Source: Shewanella corallii (GTDB lineage Bacteria; Pseudomonadota; Gammaproteobacteria; Enterobacterales; Shewanellaceae). Taken from it: a stretch of 64,000 bases of DNA. The position numbers and the translations under genes were made by a program. This document shows positions 52,841-60,804 of the stretch, piece after piece. Within the stretch, counting starts at the first letter, position 1; each line of letters begins with the position of its first letter. The stretch is from assembly GCF_023349125.1 (NCBI RefSeq), contig NZ_JAKIKT010000003.1, positions 248,001 through 312,000 on the forward strand, read 5' to 3'. A model generated the notes under the pieces. It did not search any database, was not told the origin of the DNA, and worked only from the letters and a program-made list of their open reading frames with translations.

Positions 52841-55396
52841 TTAATCCTGTAACGCTCTTTCTACTTTTTCGTAAAGATCACGGGCCAGATCCGGCATGGT
52901 CTGGAGTTGCTTCAGGCAGTCCTTCATCATTTGCTGTCGGCTGTCATCAAACTTGGCAAACTGGATAAGAGGCGTCATGATGCGGGCCGCTACCTGAGGA
53001 TTAAGCTTATTCAGTTCCTTCAGACAATCGGTCATAAACTGATAGCCTTTTCCGTCTGCTCTGTGAAACTGAGCGGTGTTGGCCGCAGCGAAACACCCTA
53101 TCAGTGAACGCACCCGGTTTGGGTTATTCATACTGAATGCCGCGTGACCACGCAAAGATTGAATACGGTCAATACAGGTGTCTGTATCCTGCATTGCCTG
53201 CAACATAAACCACTTGTCCATTACCAATGGCGTCTCTTTCCAGCGGCTTTCAAATTCAGCCATTAACTGGTCACGCAGTGGCAAGCTCGCACGATTGGCA
53301 GCAACCAAGGCCCCCAGTGCATCTGTCATATTGGAAGCCGCTTCAAATTGCGCAGAGACCAAGGCCTGATGATCTTCGTTCACCTGGCACAACCATACAA
53401 GGGCAGCATTTTTCAGCGCTCTTGCCTGCACTGAGTCTTCGAAAGAGTTGGCACGATAAACTGCCAGCAGTTCATCTTCACAGCTGGCAGCCATCTCTTC
53501 GATGACAAACTCTCGTGCAGCCAGCAGCAGATCCAAATCAACCTTATCGACCTGCTCGACCAGCGCCTGAGCAGACGGGATATTCAGGATTTCGGCCACC
53601 ATAGCGGCGTCTAGATTGCTATCCAGTAATACACCTCTGAATGCATCCACAACGCGAGGGTCCAGATGCATGGCTTCACTCTGTTGCAGTCGCGCTACGT
53701 TCTGCCAAACTGCCTGACTGATAAGCGCCACGGACGCTTCCCAACGAGCCACCTCACTACCGGCATGACGCATCAGATGCACCATTTGCTCAACACTGTA
53801 GTCGTACTTCAACTTCACCGGCGCTGAGAAGTTTTGCAGCAAAGAAGGAACAACCTCTGAACCCAGGCCTTCGAATACAAAGGTTTCCTGCTTCTGTTTC
53901 ACGTCCAGCACTTTGGAGAATACCGACGTACCGTCAGCGCCCAGCAGTTCCAGGTCAAACGGGATATGCAGAGGTTTGGCATTTTCACCGGCAACCGGGT
54001 TTTCCTGGCTGATAGTCAACTCGTATCTGCCGGCAACTGCATCAAAGCTGTCTGTTACTGTCACCACAGGGGTGCCCGCCTGCTCATACCATTGACGGAA
54101 TTGAGCCAGGTCGACGCCGCTGGCGTCTTGCATTGCAGAGACAAAGTCGTCACAGGTTACCGCCTGGCCGTCATGGCGTTCGAAGTAGAGCTTCATCCCC
54201 TTCTGGAAGCCTGCTTCTCCAAGCAAGGTATGCATCATGCGAATGACTTCCGCACCCTTGTTGTAAACAGTGACTGTATAGAAGTTGTTCATTTCAATCA
54301 CTGACTGGGGACGGATTGGATGGGCCATAGGGCCAGCGTCTTCAGCAAACTGCTGGTTTTGAATCACCTTAATCGCCTGAATCCGGTTCACTGCCGGAGA
54401 TCCCATATCCGCACTGAACTCCTGATCACGGAATACCGTCAGTCCCTCTTTAAGACTTAACTGAAACCAGTCGCGACAGGTAACACGGTTACCTGTCCAG
54501 TTATGGAAATATTCGTGCCCTACCACGGATTCGATTCCATGGAAGTCATCGTCAGTGGCACTGTCGCTGTCAGCCAACACATACTTGGTGTTGAAGATGT
54601 TCAGCCCCTTATTTTCCATGGCCCCCATATTGAAGAAGTCGACCGCCACAATCATATAGATATCCAGGTCGTACTCGAGGTCAAAACGTGATTCGTCCCA
54701 GGCCATGGCTTTCTTCAAGGATTCCATAGCATGGCCAGCCTTACCCAGATTGCCCTTATCAACAAACACCTGAAGTTTGACATCGCGGCCACTGCGGGTC
54801 ACAAACTTGTCTTCCAACAGATCAAAGTCACCGGCTACCAGTGCAAACAGATAGGAAGGTTTGGGGAATGGATCTTCCCAGCAGGCAAAATGACGGCCAT
54901 TGTCCAGCTCACCCTGTTCAATCAGATTGCCGTTGCTGAGCAGGAAGGGGAAAGATTTATCGGCTTCAATCCGTACCGTGTATTTAGCCAGTACGTCCGG
55001 ACGATCGAGGAAATATGTAATACGACGGAATCCTTCCGCTTCACACTGGGTGCAGTAAGCACCGTCTGACATATAAAGGCCTTCCAGGCTGGTGTTGGCC
55101 TCCGGGTCAAGCAGAGTCACTATCTCTAAATCAAATTCCAAAGGTGCCGGAGCCAGACGCAAACCACCCTCAAACTGGTCATACTCTACCGCTGTGCCAT
55201 CGACTTTAACCGACTCCAACTGCATACCATCGCCATCAAGCAGCAGTGGCGTCCCTTCATCTGCCAGTCGACGCACACGGCTTGTTGCTACCACTTTGGT
55301 CGCTTTACCCGCCAGATTAACATCCAGTGCAATAGACTCTATGGTGAAATCCGGGGCACGATAATCTTTTAAATGTTTCGCCTCAGTCTGGGACAT
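52841..55396 (-). CDS. pepN: Aminopeptidase N (M1 family)
   Basis: PepN is the major cytoplasmic zinc aminopeptidase in peptide turnover. The 851-residue length is close to that of the E. coli enzyme. The substrate-binding GAMEN motif is in FFNMGAMENKGLNIF. The zinc site is VVGHEYFHNWTGNRVT with the downstream glutamate in LSLKEGLTVF. The N terminus (DYRAPDFTIESIALD) is typical. A Prc-side terminator lies just upstream of its start, so it has its own promoter. Confidence 0.97.
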   Translation of the reverse strand: MSQTEAKHLKDYRAPDFTIESIALDVNLAGKATKVVATSRVRRLADEGTPLLLDGDGMQLESVKVDGTAVEYDQFEGGLRLAPAPLEFDLEIVTLLDPEANTSLEGLYMSDGAYCTQCEAEGFRRITYFLDRPDVLAKYTVRIEADKSFPFLLSNGNLIEQGELDNGRHFACWEDPFPKPSYLFALVAGDFDLLEDKFVTRSGRDVKLQVFVDKGNLGKAGHAMESLKKAMAWDESRFDLEYDLDIYMIVAVDFFNMGAMENKGLNIFNTKYVLADSDSATDDDFHGIESVVGHEYFHNWTGNRVTCRDWFQLSLKEGLTVFRDQEFSADMGSPAVNRIQAIKVIQNQQFAEDAGPMAHPIRPQSVIEMNNFYTVTVYNKGAEVIRMMHTLLGEAGFQKGMKLYFERHDGQAVTCDDFVSAMQDASGVDLAQFRQWYEQAGTPVVTVTDSFDAVAGRYELTISQENPVAGENAKPLHIPFDLELLGADGTSVFSKVLDVKQKQETFVFEGLGSEVVPSLLQNFSAPVKLKYDYSVEQMVHLMRHAGSEVARWEASVALISQAVWQNVARLQQSEAMHLDPRVVDAFRGVLLDSNLDAAMVAEILNIPSAQALVEQVDKVDLDLLLAAREFVIEEMAASCEDELLAVYRANSFEDSVQARALKNAALVWLCQVNEDHQALVSAQFEAASNMTDALGALVAANRASLPLRDQLMAEFESRWKETPLVMDKWFMLQAMQDTDTCIDRIQSLRGHAAFSMNNPNRVRSLIGCFAAANTAQFHRADGKGYQFMTDCLKELNKLNPQVAARIMTPLIQFAKFDDSRQQMMKDCLKQLQTMPDLARDLYEKVERALQD

Positions 55397-55425
55397 AACA
55401 AATTCATCCTTCTTTCTATAGCTAC

Positions 55426-55453
55426 AAAAAACGCGCCTGAGAGCGCGTTTTTT
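55426..55453 (-). terminator. Bidirectional-looking terminator between prc and pepN
   Basis: AAAAAACGCGC and GCGCGTTTTTT pair around CTGAGA, giving an 11-pair stem with A/T runs on both sides. On the - strand it ends the proQ-prc transcript, 17 bases after the prc stop. Confidence 0.88.
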
Positions 55454-55469
55454 AAAATCGAATTACAAC

Positions 55470-57527
55470 TTATCTGGCCTGAGTTTTGGCAGTCTTTTCA
55501 ACGTCCACCATATCCAGGGTGATCATTGCAGTTTCGTCCAGGAATGGATCAGGTGCATCCAGTTCCTCTTCGTCGGGAATATCTTCCAGCGACTTAACAG
55601 GCTTGAATCCAGCTGCTACACGGCGGTCATTGGTGCGTTCCAGCGCTTTCTGATCATCATCCTCACGGGACTTAACACGCTCTGACTCAACCAGCGAGAT
55701 GGACTTCTCATCTTCCTGCTTCTTGTATTCAGCAATATCGTCAAAGATGTAAGCAAACTCAGGGTCTTGCTTGATACGCTGATCATGCTTCTGAGCAAGC
55801 GCCGAGATAAGGCCGTTGGAAACATCACCCAATGAGGTGTACTGAGCCACAGCAACCTGATCCCACGGCAGTGCATTCTTCTCTTCAGATTCGCCATACT
55901 CGCCGGGCTTCAGCGCGCTCGGGAATGGAATATCCGGAGTAACACCTTTCAGTTGGGTACTGCCACCGTTAATGCGATAGAACTTGGCTATGGTGTACTG
56001 CACATGGCCTAACGGCTTGTCATACATGTCATACATGCGACCCAGCCCTTTATGTTGCTGTACTGTACCCTTACCGAAAGTTGACTCACCCACAATCAGA
56101 GCTCTGTCATAATCCTGCAAAGCAGCAGCAAAAATCTCAGAGGCTGAAGCGCTGTACCTGTCTACCATCACAGTCAGTGGGCCATTGTAGGCAACCTTAC
56201 CGTCATTATCACGGTTCTGGGTCACACGACCACTGGCATCGCGGATTTGTACAACTGGGCCCATATCGATAAACAGGCCGGTCAGCAATGTTGCTTCAGT
56301 TAGTGCACCACCACCATTGCCACGCAAATCGATAATGACACCTTCAACATTGTCGGCTTTCAGTTTTTCCAGCTCTTTTTCCACGTCGCGGGACAGGTTC
56401 ATGTAGAAGCCGGGGATCTGAATCACACCCACTTTACGCTTGGCGTACTGTCCCTCTTCCATTTCAACAACTTTAGAAGTGGCTGCACGGTCTTCCAGGC
56501 GAACCCGGTCGCGAACTATGGTGATATCGACAGGCTCGGCGTTAGACCCACCCTTCTTGGGGAGAACCTGAAGTACCACTTTGCTGCCTTTAGGGCCCTT
56601 GATCAGTTCGACTACGTCATCAAGACGCCAGCCAATCACATCAACAACCTCTTCACCTTCCTGTCCAACACCGATAATTCTGTCTTCAGGGGATAGCTTT
56701 TCACTCTTGGCTGCCGGACCACCGGCAACCAGAGATTTGATCACAGTGTAATCTTCATCCATCTGCAGGACGGCACCAATACCCTCCAGGCTGAGGTTCA
56801 TCTCCATCTGGAAACGCTCGGCATTGCGGGGTGACAGATAACTGGTGTGCGGCTCAACAGTAAGGGCAAAAGCGTTCATTACGCCCTGAAACACATCTTC
56901 ACTCTTGGTTTGACCAATACGCTTGATGGCATTGTTGTAGCGCTTTGACAGCACATCAACAATCTCTTCCCAGTTCTTACCTGTCATCTTCAGGTTAAGA
57001 GCGTCATATTTAACGCGCTGACGCCACAGCTCATTCAGCTCGGCTTCGTCTTTTGCCCATGGCGCATCTTCACGGTCATACACATAGGCATCACCGGCTT
57101 TATTGAAGTCCATTGGGGTGTCAAGCAAAGACAGGGCGTATACGAAACGCTCATAACGGCGCTTTTGGGCCAGGTCGTACATTTGATACGCCTTGTCCAG
57201 ATTGCCGCTTTTCAGCATATCGTCGAATTGGTTCTGGAAGTTGTTGAAACCGTCTACGTCCGCTTGAGTGAACACATTGCGACGGAAATCCAGCTGCTGC
57301 AGATAGCGATCGAAGATCTGCTCAGAGAATGCATCATTCAGATCGAATCTGTGATAGTGGGAGCGGGTCAGCAAACCTGTTACCCGCTTGCTGGCCACTT
57401 TATGTTGTGGCTCCTGCGAGAGAGTGGGTAACTCGTTGATTTGAATTGCCGGGGAGATGGCCCACGCCGACATCCCGACAAACATGGTGGCAATCGACGC
57501 GGCAATAGTCAGTTTTCGCATCAACAA
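55470..57527 (-). CDS. prc: Tail-specific periplasmic protease Prc (Tsp)
   Basis: Prc is an S41 protease that degrades proteins with nonpolar C termini in the periplasm and, in E. coli, trims the peptidoglycan hydrolase MepS and PBP3. The 685-residue protein has a signal peptide (KLTIAASIATMFVGMSAWA). A PDZ-like region follows around residues 240-330 (SLEGIGAVLQMDEDYTVIKSL). The catalytic domain contains the serine in DRYSASASEIFA and the lysine in GESTFGKGTVQQH. ATG 57521 is a second possible start. It is 21 bases downstream of proQ, the same order as in E. coli. Confidence 0.95.
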   Translation of the reverse strand: MLMRKLTIAASIATMFVGMSAWAISPAIQINELPTLSQEPQHKVASKRVTGLLTRSHYHRFDLNDAFSEQIFDRYLQQLDFRRNVFTQADVDGFNNFQNQFDDMLKSGNLDKAYQMYDLAQKRRYERFVYALSLLDTPMDFNKAGDAYVYDREDAPWAKDEAELNELWRQRVKYDALNLKMTGKNWEEIVDVLSKRYNNAIKRIGQTKSEDVFQGVMNAFALTVEPHTSYLSPRNAERFQMEMNLSLEGIGAVLQMDEDYTVIKSLVAGGPAAKSEKLSPEDRIIGVGQEGEEVVDVIGWRLDDVVELIKGPKGSKVVLQVLPKKGGSNAEPVDITIVRDRVRLEDRAATSKVVEMEEGQYAKRKVGVIQIPGFYMNLSRDVEKELEKLKADNVEGVIIDLRGNGGGALTEATLLTGLFIDMGPVVQIRDASGRVTQNRDNDGKVAYNGPLTVMVDRYSASASEIFAAALQDYDRALIVGESTFGKGTVQQHKGLGRMYDMYDKPLGHVQYTIAKFYRINGGSTQLKGVTPDIPFPSALKPGEYGESEEKNALPWDQVAVAQYTSLGDVSNGLISALAQKHDQRIKQDPEFAYIFDDIAEYKKQEDEKSISLVESERVKSREDDDQKALERTNDRRVAAGFKPVKSLEDIPDEEELDAPDPFLDETAMITLDMVDVEKTAKTQAR

Positions 57528-57548
57528 GTTACTCCTTTACAATATTGA

Positions 57549-58196
57549 TTACACCAGGATGTGCTCTACTCGTACCTTGACCGTCAAACCGGTATCCAAC
57601 TGTACGTGAACATCCTCTTTGTTAATGTCTACGACCTGACCTTTTACAGGGGTCATACCCAGTTTGACATTAACACGCTGGTTTTGTTTCAACTCACTCA
57701 ACTGAGCCGGTACCAGATTTTCAGCAACTGCAGGGGCTTTCTTGGCCGCTGGCTTGTCCTGGCGTTTGGCCTTGGCTGGGCGCTGTTTGTTGAACTCTTT
57801 GCGTGGCTTTTGGCCCTGCTTCTTATTGGCGTTGTCTTTTTTCGCCTGCTCTGCACGCTTGGCGCGAGCACGCTCCTGACTTTCTTTCAAAGTAGCCTGA
57901 GCGTGTTCGATATGTTCGGCTTCCAGTTCACCACATGGGTTGCCGTCCAGATCAACGCGCTGAGCGCCTTCTTTGATGCACTTCAGATAACGCCAGCTAC
58001 TAGTATAGCGTCTCAGTGCAACTCGCAACTGGGTCTTACTGACTTTGGAATCATCAGCCAACCTTTCAGCCAAATCCTGAAACAATCCAATTTTTAGCGG
58101 CTTAGTTTCACCTTCGGCGATAAAGCACAAAGGAAATGTTTCATACAAATACGCCAGAATAGCGTTGGTGTCGGTCAACTTTTCTGTTGATTCCAT
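57549..58196 (-). CDS. proQ: RNA chaperone ProQ
   Basis: ProQ is a FinO-domain RNA-binding protein that stabilises and pairs many small RNAs and mRNA 3' ends. The N-terminal FinO domain is clear: AILAYLYETFPLCF, KPLKIGLFQDLAERL and LRVALRRYTSSWRYL. A lysine-rich linker (residues about 105-155) and a C-terminal Tudor-like domain (GQVVDINKEDVHVQLDTGLTVKV) complete the protein. I use ATG 58196 (GGAAG five bases upstream); ATG 58199 and GTG 58208 are alternatives. It precedes prc in the same transcript. Confidence 0.96.
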   Translation of the reverse strand: MESTEKLTDTNAILAYLYETFPLCFIAEGETKPLKIGLFQDLAERLADDSKVSKTQLRVALRRYTSSWRYLKCIKEGAQRVDLDGNPCGELEAEHIEHAQATLKESQERARAKRAEQAKKDNANKKQGQKPRKEFNKQRPAKAKRQDKPAAKKAPAVAENLVPAQLSELKQNQRVNVKLGMTPVKGQVVDINKEDVHVQLDTGLTVKVRVEHILV

Positions 58197-58462
58197 CATT
58201 ACTTCCACAGTTATATTGCAAGCCGGTACGCGTCAGCACTGAGGCTATCGACATTACTGCTTGTTAAGTCAAGTTTGCCAAGTGCTGTCACTTAGCGTCA
58301 AAAATCATTCTGTTACGGACTGTTTCCGAAACTCCAAGATACCTGATGCAATGGCGCAAGCCAACTCGACACACGGGGCGTCGGAATTATTCAGGCACGG
58401 CCGCATATTATAAGCCGCGCACAGGTGATTGCGACCATGAATTACATTAAAGCGGTCAATGT

Positions 58463-58921
58463 TTAAGCAAACAACGCAGATTCAAGGGTTTTGACCAAAG
58501 CTTCAAGCCCCTGGCGATCAATGTCATCGAATCTGTTGAACTCGGGACTATCGATATCCAAAACCGCAACCACTTCACCTTTATGACGAACCGGCACCAC
58601 GATTTCCGCATTGCTGGCACTGTCACAGGCAATATGGCCTTCAAAACTGTGCACGTCGTCAATCAGTTGAGTGGTATTGGTCGCGGCGGCTGTACCACAT
58701 ACCCCTCTGCCCCAGGGAATACGTGCACAGGCAACCTTTCCCTGAAAAGGCCCAAGAACCAACTGCTCTCCTTCACGGATATAAAAGCCGACCCAGTTCA
58801 GTTCCGGCAGAGCCTCATTAACCAATGCAGAAAAGTTAGCCATGGCGGCAATCATGTTGGTCTCACCCGTCAGCAGTGCTTCAGCCTGACGATTGAGAGT
58901 TTGATAGCAAACCTGTGTCAT
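58463..58921 (-). CDS. msrC: Free methionine-(R)-sulfoxide reductase, GAF type
   Basis: MsrC (YebR) reduces free Met-R-sulfoxide with cysteines held in a GAF domain. The 152-residue protein has LNWVGFYI, LGPFQGKVACARIPWGRGVCG and HIACDSASNAEIVVPV. These contain the three conserved cysteines (in VAC, GVC and IAC). It starts 14 bases after yebG, so it is probably under the same SOS-controlled promoter. Confidence 0.92.
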   Translation of the reverse strand: MTQVCYQTLNRQAEALLTGETNMIAAMANFSALVNEALPELNWVGFYIREGEQLVLGPFQGKVACARIPWGRGVCGTAAATNTTQLIDDVHSFEGHIACDSASNAEIVVPVRHKGEVVAVLDIDSPEFNRFDDIDRQGLEALVKTLESALFA

Positions 58922-58935
58922 CCCTGGTGTTACCT

Positions 58936-59238
58936 CTATGCTTTATCTTCCGCAGCAGCCGCTTTCCTGGCTGTTTTTTTCGGTGCAGCAGCTGCTGGTT
59001 TCGTGGCGACTGAGCCACCTTTAAGCAAAGATAGTAACTCATCTTTATGATTTGCCATATAAAAAGCCAATTTTTCAGATTCGCTCTCGGCAATCTCTAT
59101 TTCAGCCTGCTGCAGAAAAGGGATAAGGTTATCGGCGATATCCAGCATCTTGTCATATGCATCCGCCTCCTTTTTTGAAGTAAACGTCATCTTCTCAACC
59201 CCTTCTCTGACCACGACATACTGGACCACAACAGCCAT
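58936..59238 (-). CDS. yebG: DNA-damage-inducible protein YebG
   Basis: The 100-residue protein matches YebG: MAVVVQYVVVREGVEKMTF, KKEADAYDKMLDIADNL and ESEKLAFYMANHKDELLSLL. A C-terminal Ala/Lys-rich tail (APKKTARKAAAAEDKA) follows, as in relatives. YebG is SOS-induced in E. coli; its biochemical role is unclear. A near-perfect LexA box lies 23-40 bases upstream of the ATG. It is followed closely by msrC. Confidence 0.93.
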   Translation of the reverse strand: MAVVVQYVVVREGVEKMTFTSKKEADAYDKMLDIADNLIPFLQQAEIEIAESESEKLAFYMANHKDELLSLLKGGSVATKPAAAAPKKTARKAAAAEDKA

Positions 59239-59260
59239 GATTTACCCCACATTAGTAAGC

Positions 59261-59278
59261 ACTGTTTTTATATACAGT
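59261..59278 (-). promoter_or_regulatory. LexA (SOS) box upstream of yebG
   Basis: ACTGTTTTTATATACAGT has the CTG-N10-CAG form of the gammaproteobacterial LexA box with an AT-rich spacer. It sits just upstream of yebG, a known SOS gene in E. coli, which supports function. Confidence 0.88.
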
Positions 59279-59522
59279 GTATAGTTGCATACTATTGGCA
59301 GACCTTTCAACCCAGACTGGCAAAATGTGAATTAAATACTGATATTTAAATAAGATATTCATAGAATACCCCTACCCTGTATATTCACGGATACTCACTG
59401 ATGGCCAGCAAGATTTTGTAACACTCTTGTCATCAGTACAGGTGATGCGCTCGAAATGCTGATAACTTATAATCTCGCCTTCAAAAAGACAGGAAGCTCA
59501 GGTCTGTAGATCTCACTCTCTC

Positions 59523-60173
59523 ATGGATTCTCACAACACCACAGCCAAAGACACTCAGGTGCCGGAAGACATAGTGTTATGCCGGGCCTGCGATTTGGTC
59601 GTCAGCAAACAGCAACTCCCCCAGGGAGTCAGAGCCCTGTGTCCAAGGTGCCACACAGCTTTGTATGACACCCCCTACTGTTCAATTAACGGTATGTTGG
59701 CAATTTGTCTGGCGGCGCTCTTTCTGTATTTCCCTGCCAACCTGCTACCGGTAATGGAGCTGCATTTCTTTGGCTCTGTGCGCACCACGACGGTAATGGG
59801 CGGAGCAACTGCGGTACTCGAGCAAGGCTATCCTGTGGTGGCCATCGCCGTTATGGTCGCTGCCGTCATTGCCCCCGGATTATTGATCCTGTCTATCCTC
59901 AGTCAAATTCTGCTGATCAAATATGCAATTGATAGCAAATGGGGCCGCAGGTTGCTAAAGCTGCTGTTGACCCAGCAATCTTTACTGACTCAACTGAGCA
60001 TGCTGGAGATCTACCTGATTAGTTTTCTGGTGTCCGCTTTCCAGTTGTCTGATCACGCCGACATCTATTTCAGTATCGGTACCTTCTGTTTCACTATGTT
60101 GTTCCTCTCTGTATTGTTCCTGCTGAGAGAGTACGACCTGCAGCATATGTGGAGTTTCCTGGATGAAAAATAG
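59523..60173 (+). CDS. PqiA/LetA-family membrane protein, first half-length unit
   Basis: The 216-residue protein starts with a zinc-ribbon-like pair (LCRACDLVV and LCPRCHTALY), followed by four hydrophobic segments including AICLAALFLYFPANLLPVM and a PGLLILSIL block. This is one PqiA module. LetA (YebS) of E. coli contains two such modules in about 427 residues; here they are two overlapping genes of 216 and 213 residues. It would sit in the inner membrane and work with LetB in lipid transport between membranes. Confidence 0.87.
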   Translation: MDSHNTTAKDTQVPEDIVLCRACDLVVSKQQLPQGVRALCPRCHTALYDTPYCSINGMLAICLAALFLYFPANLLPVMELHFFGSVRTTTVMGGATAVLEQGYPVVAIAVMVAAVIAPGLLILSILSQILLIKYAIDSKWGRRLLKLLLTQQSLLTQLSMLEIYLISFLVSAFQLSDHADIYFSIGTFCFTMLFLSVLFLLREYDLQHMWSFLDEK

Positions 60174-60804
60174 CCTGCAGGGCCGCGATATAGGCATATG
60201 CCAGTGCCCGGTTTGCCAAATGACCAATGATGTCAGCCTGGGGGCCTGCCCCAGATGCGGAACACAATTAAAGTGTCGCAACTATGCCAGCCTGCAACAA
60301 AGCTGGGCGCTGCTTATCACTGCTGCCGTGCTGCTGATCCCCGCAAATGTGTTCCCCATCACCATAGTGACCAGCCAAGGGAAGATAGCTTATGACACCA
60401 TTTTCACCGGGATCGCACACCTGATACATCTGGATATGTTACCTATTGCCATCATCGTATTTACTGCCAGTATTGCGGTGCCCTGGGCCAAGATTATCGG
60501 GCTGGCAATATACCTGACCGCCATCAGTTTCCGTATACCTATTCCAAAGCGGGTACTGATGACCGGATACCATATTATTGAGTGGATAGGTCGATGGTCC
60601 ATGCTCGACCTTTTTGTTATTTCCATTACCGTTGCTCTGGTCAATATGGGGCAATTGATGGATGCCAAACCCGGGCCGGCAGCCACAGCGTTTGCCCTGG
60701 TTATTCTCTTCACTCAACTGGCTGCCAAAGTGTTGGATACACGTTTACTCTGGGATCGACTGGAAGCTCAAGATGACGCAAGCAGAACCGCCGAAAATCG
60801 TTAA
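60163..60804 (+). CDS. letA: PqiA/LetA-family membrane protein, second half-length unit
   Basis: The 213-residue protein repeats the module: cysteines in CQCPVCQMTND and ACPRCGTQL, then ALLITAAVLLIPANVFPI and further helices (WAKIIGLAIYLTAISF, YHIIEWIGRWSMLDLFVISI). It starts 11 bases before the end of the first unit and overlaps letB by 32 bases, so the three genes are translationally linked. Together the two units equal the length of fused LetA. Confidence 0.88.
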   Translation: MKNSLQGRDIGICQCPVCQMTNDVSLGACPRCGTQLKCRNYASLQQSWALLITAAVLLIPANVFPITIVTSQGKIAYDTIFTGIAHLIHLDMLPIAIIVFTASIAVPWAKIIGLAIYLTAISFRIPIPKRVLMTGYHIIEWIGRWSMLDLFVISITVALVNMGQLMDAKPGPAATAFALVILFTQLAAKVLDTRLLWDRLEAQDDASRTAENR

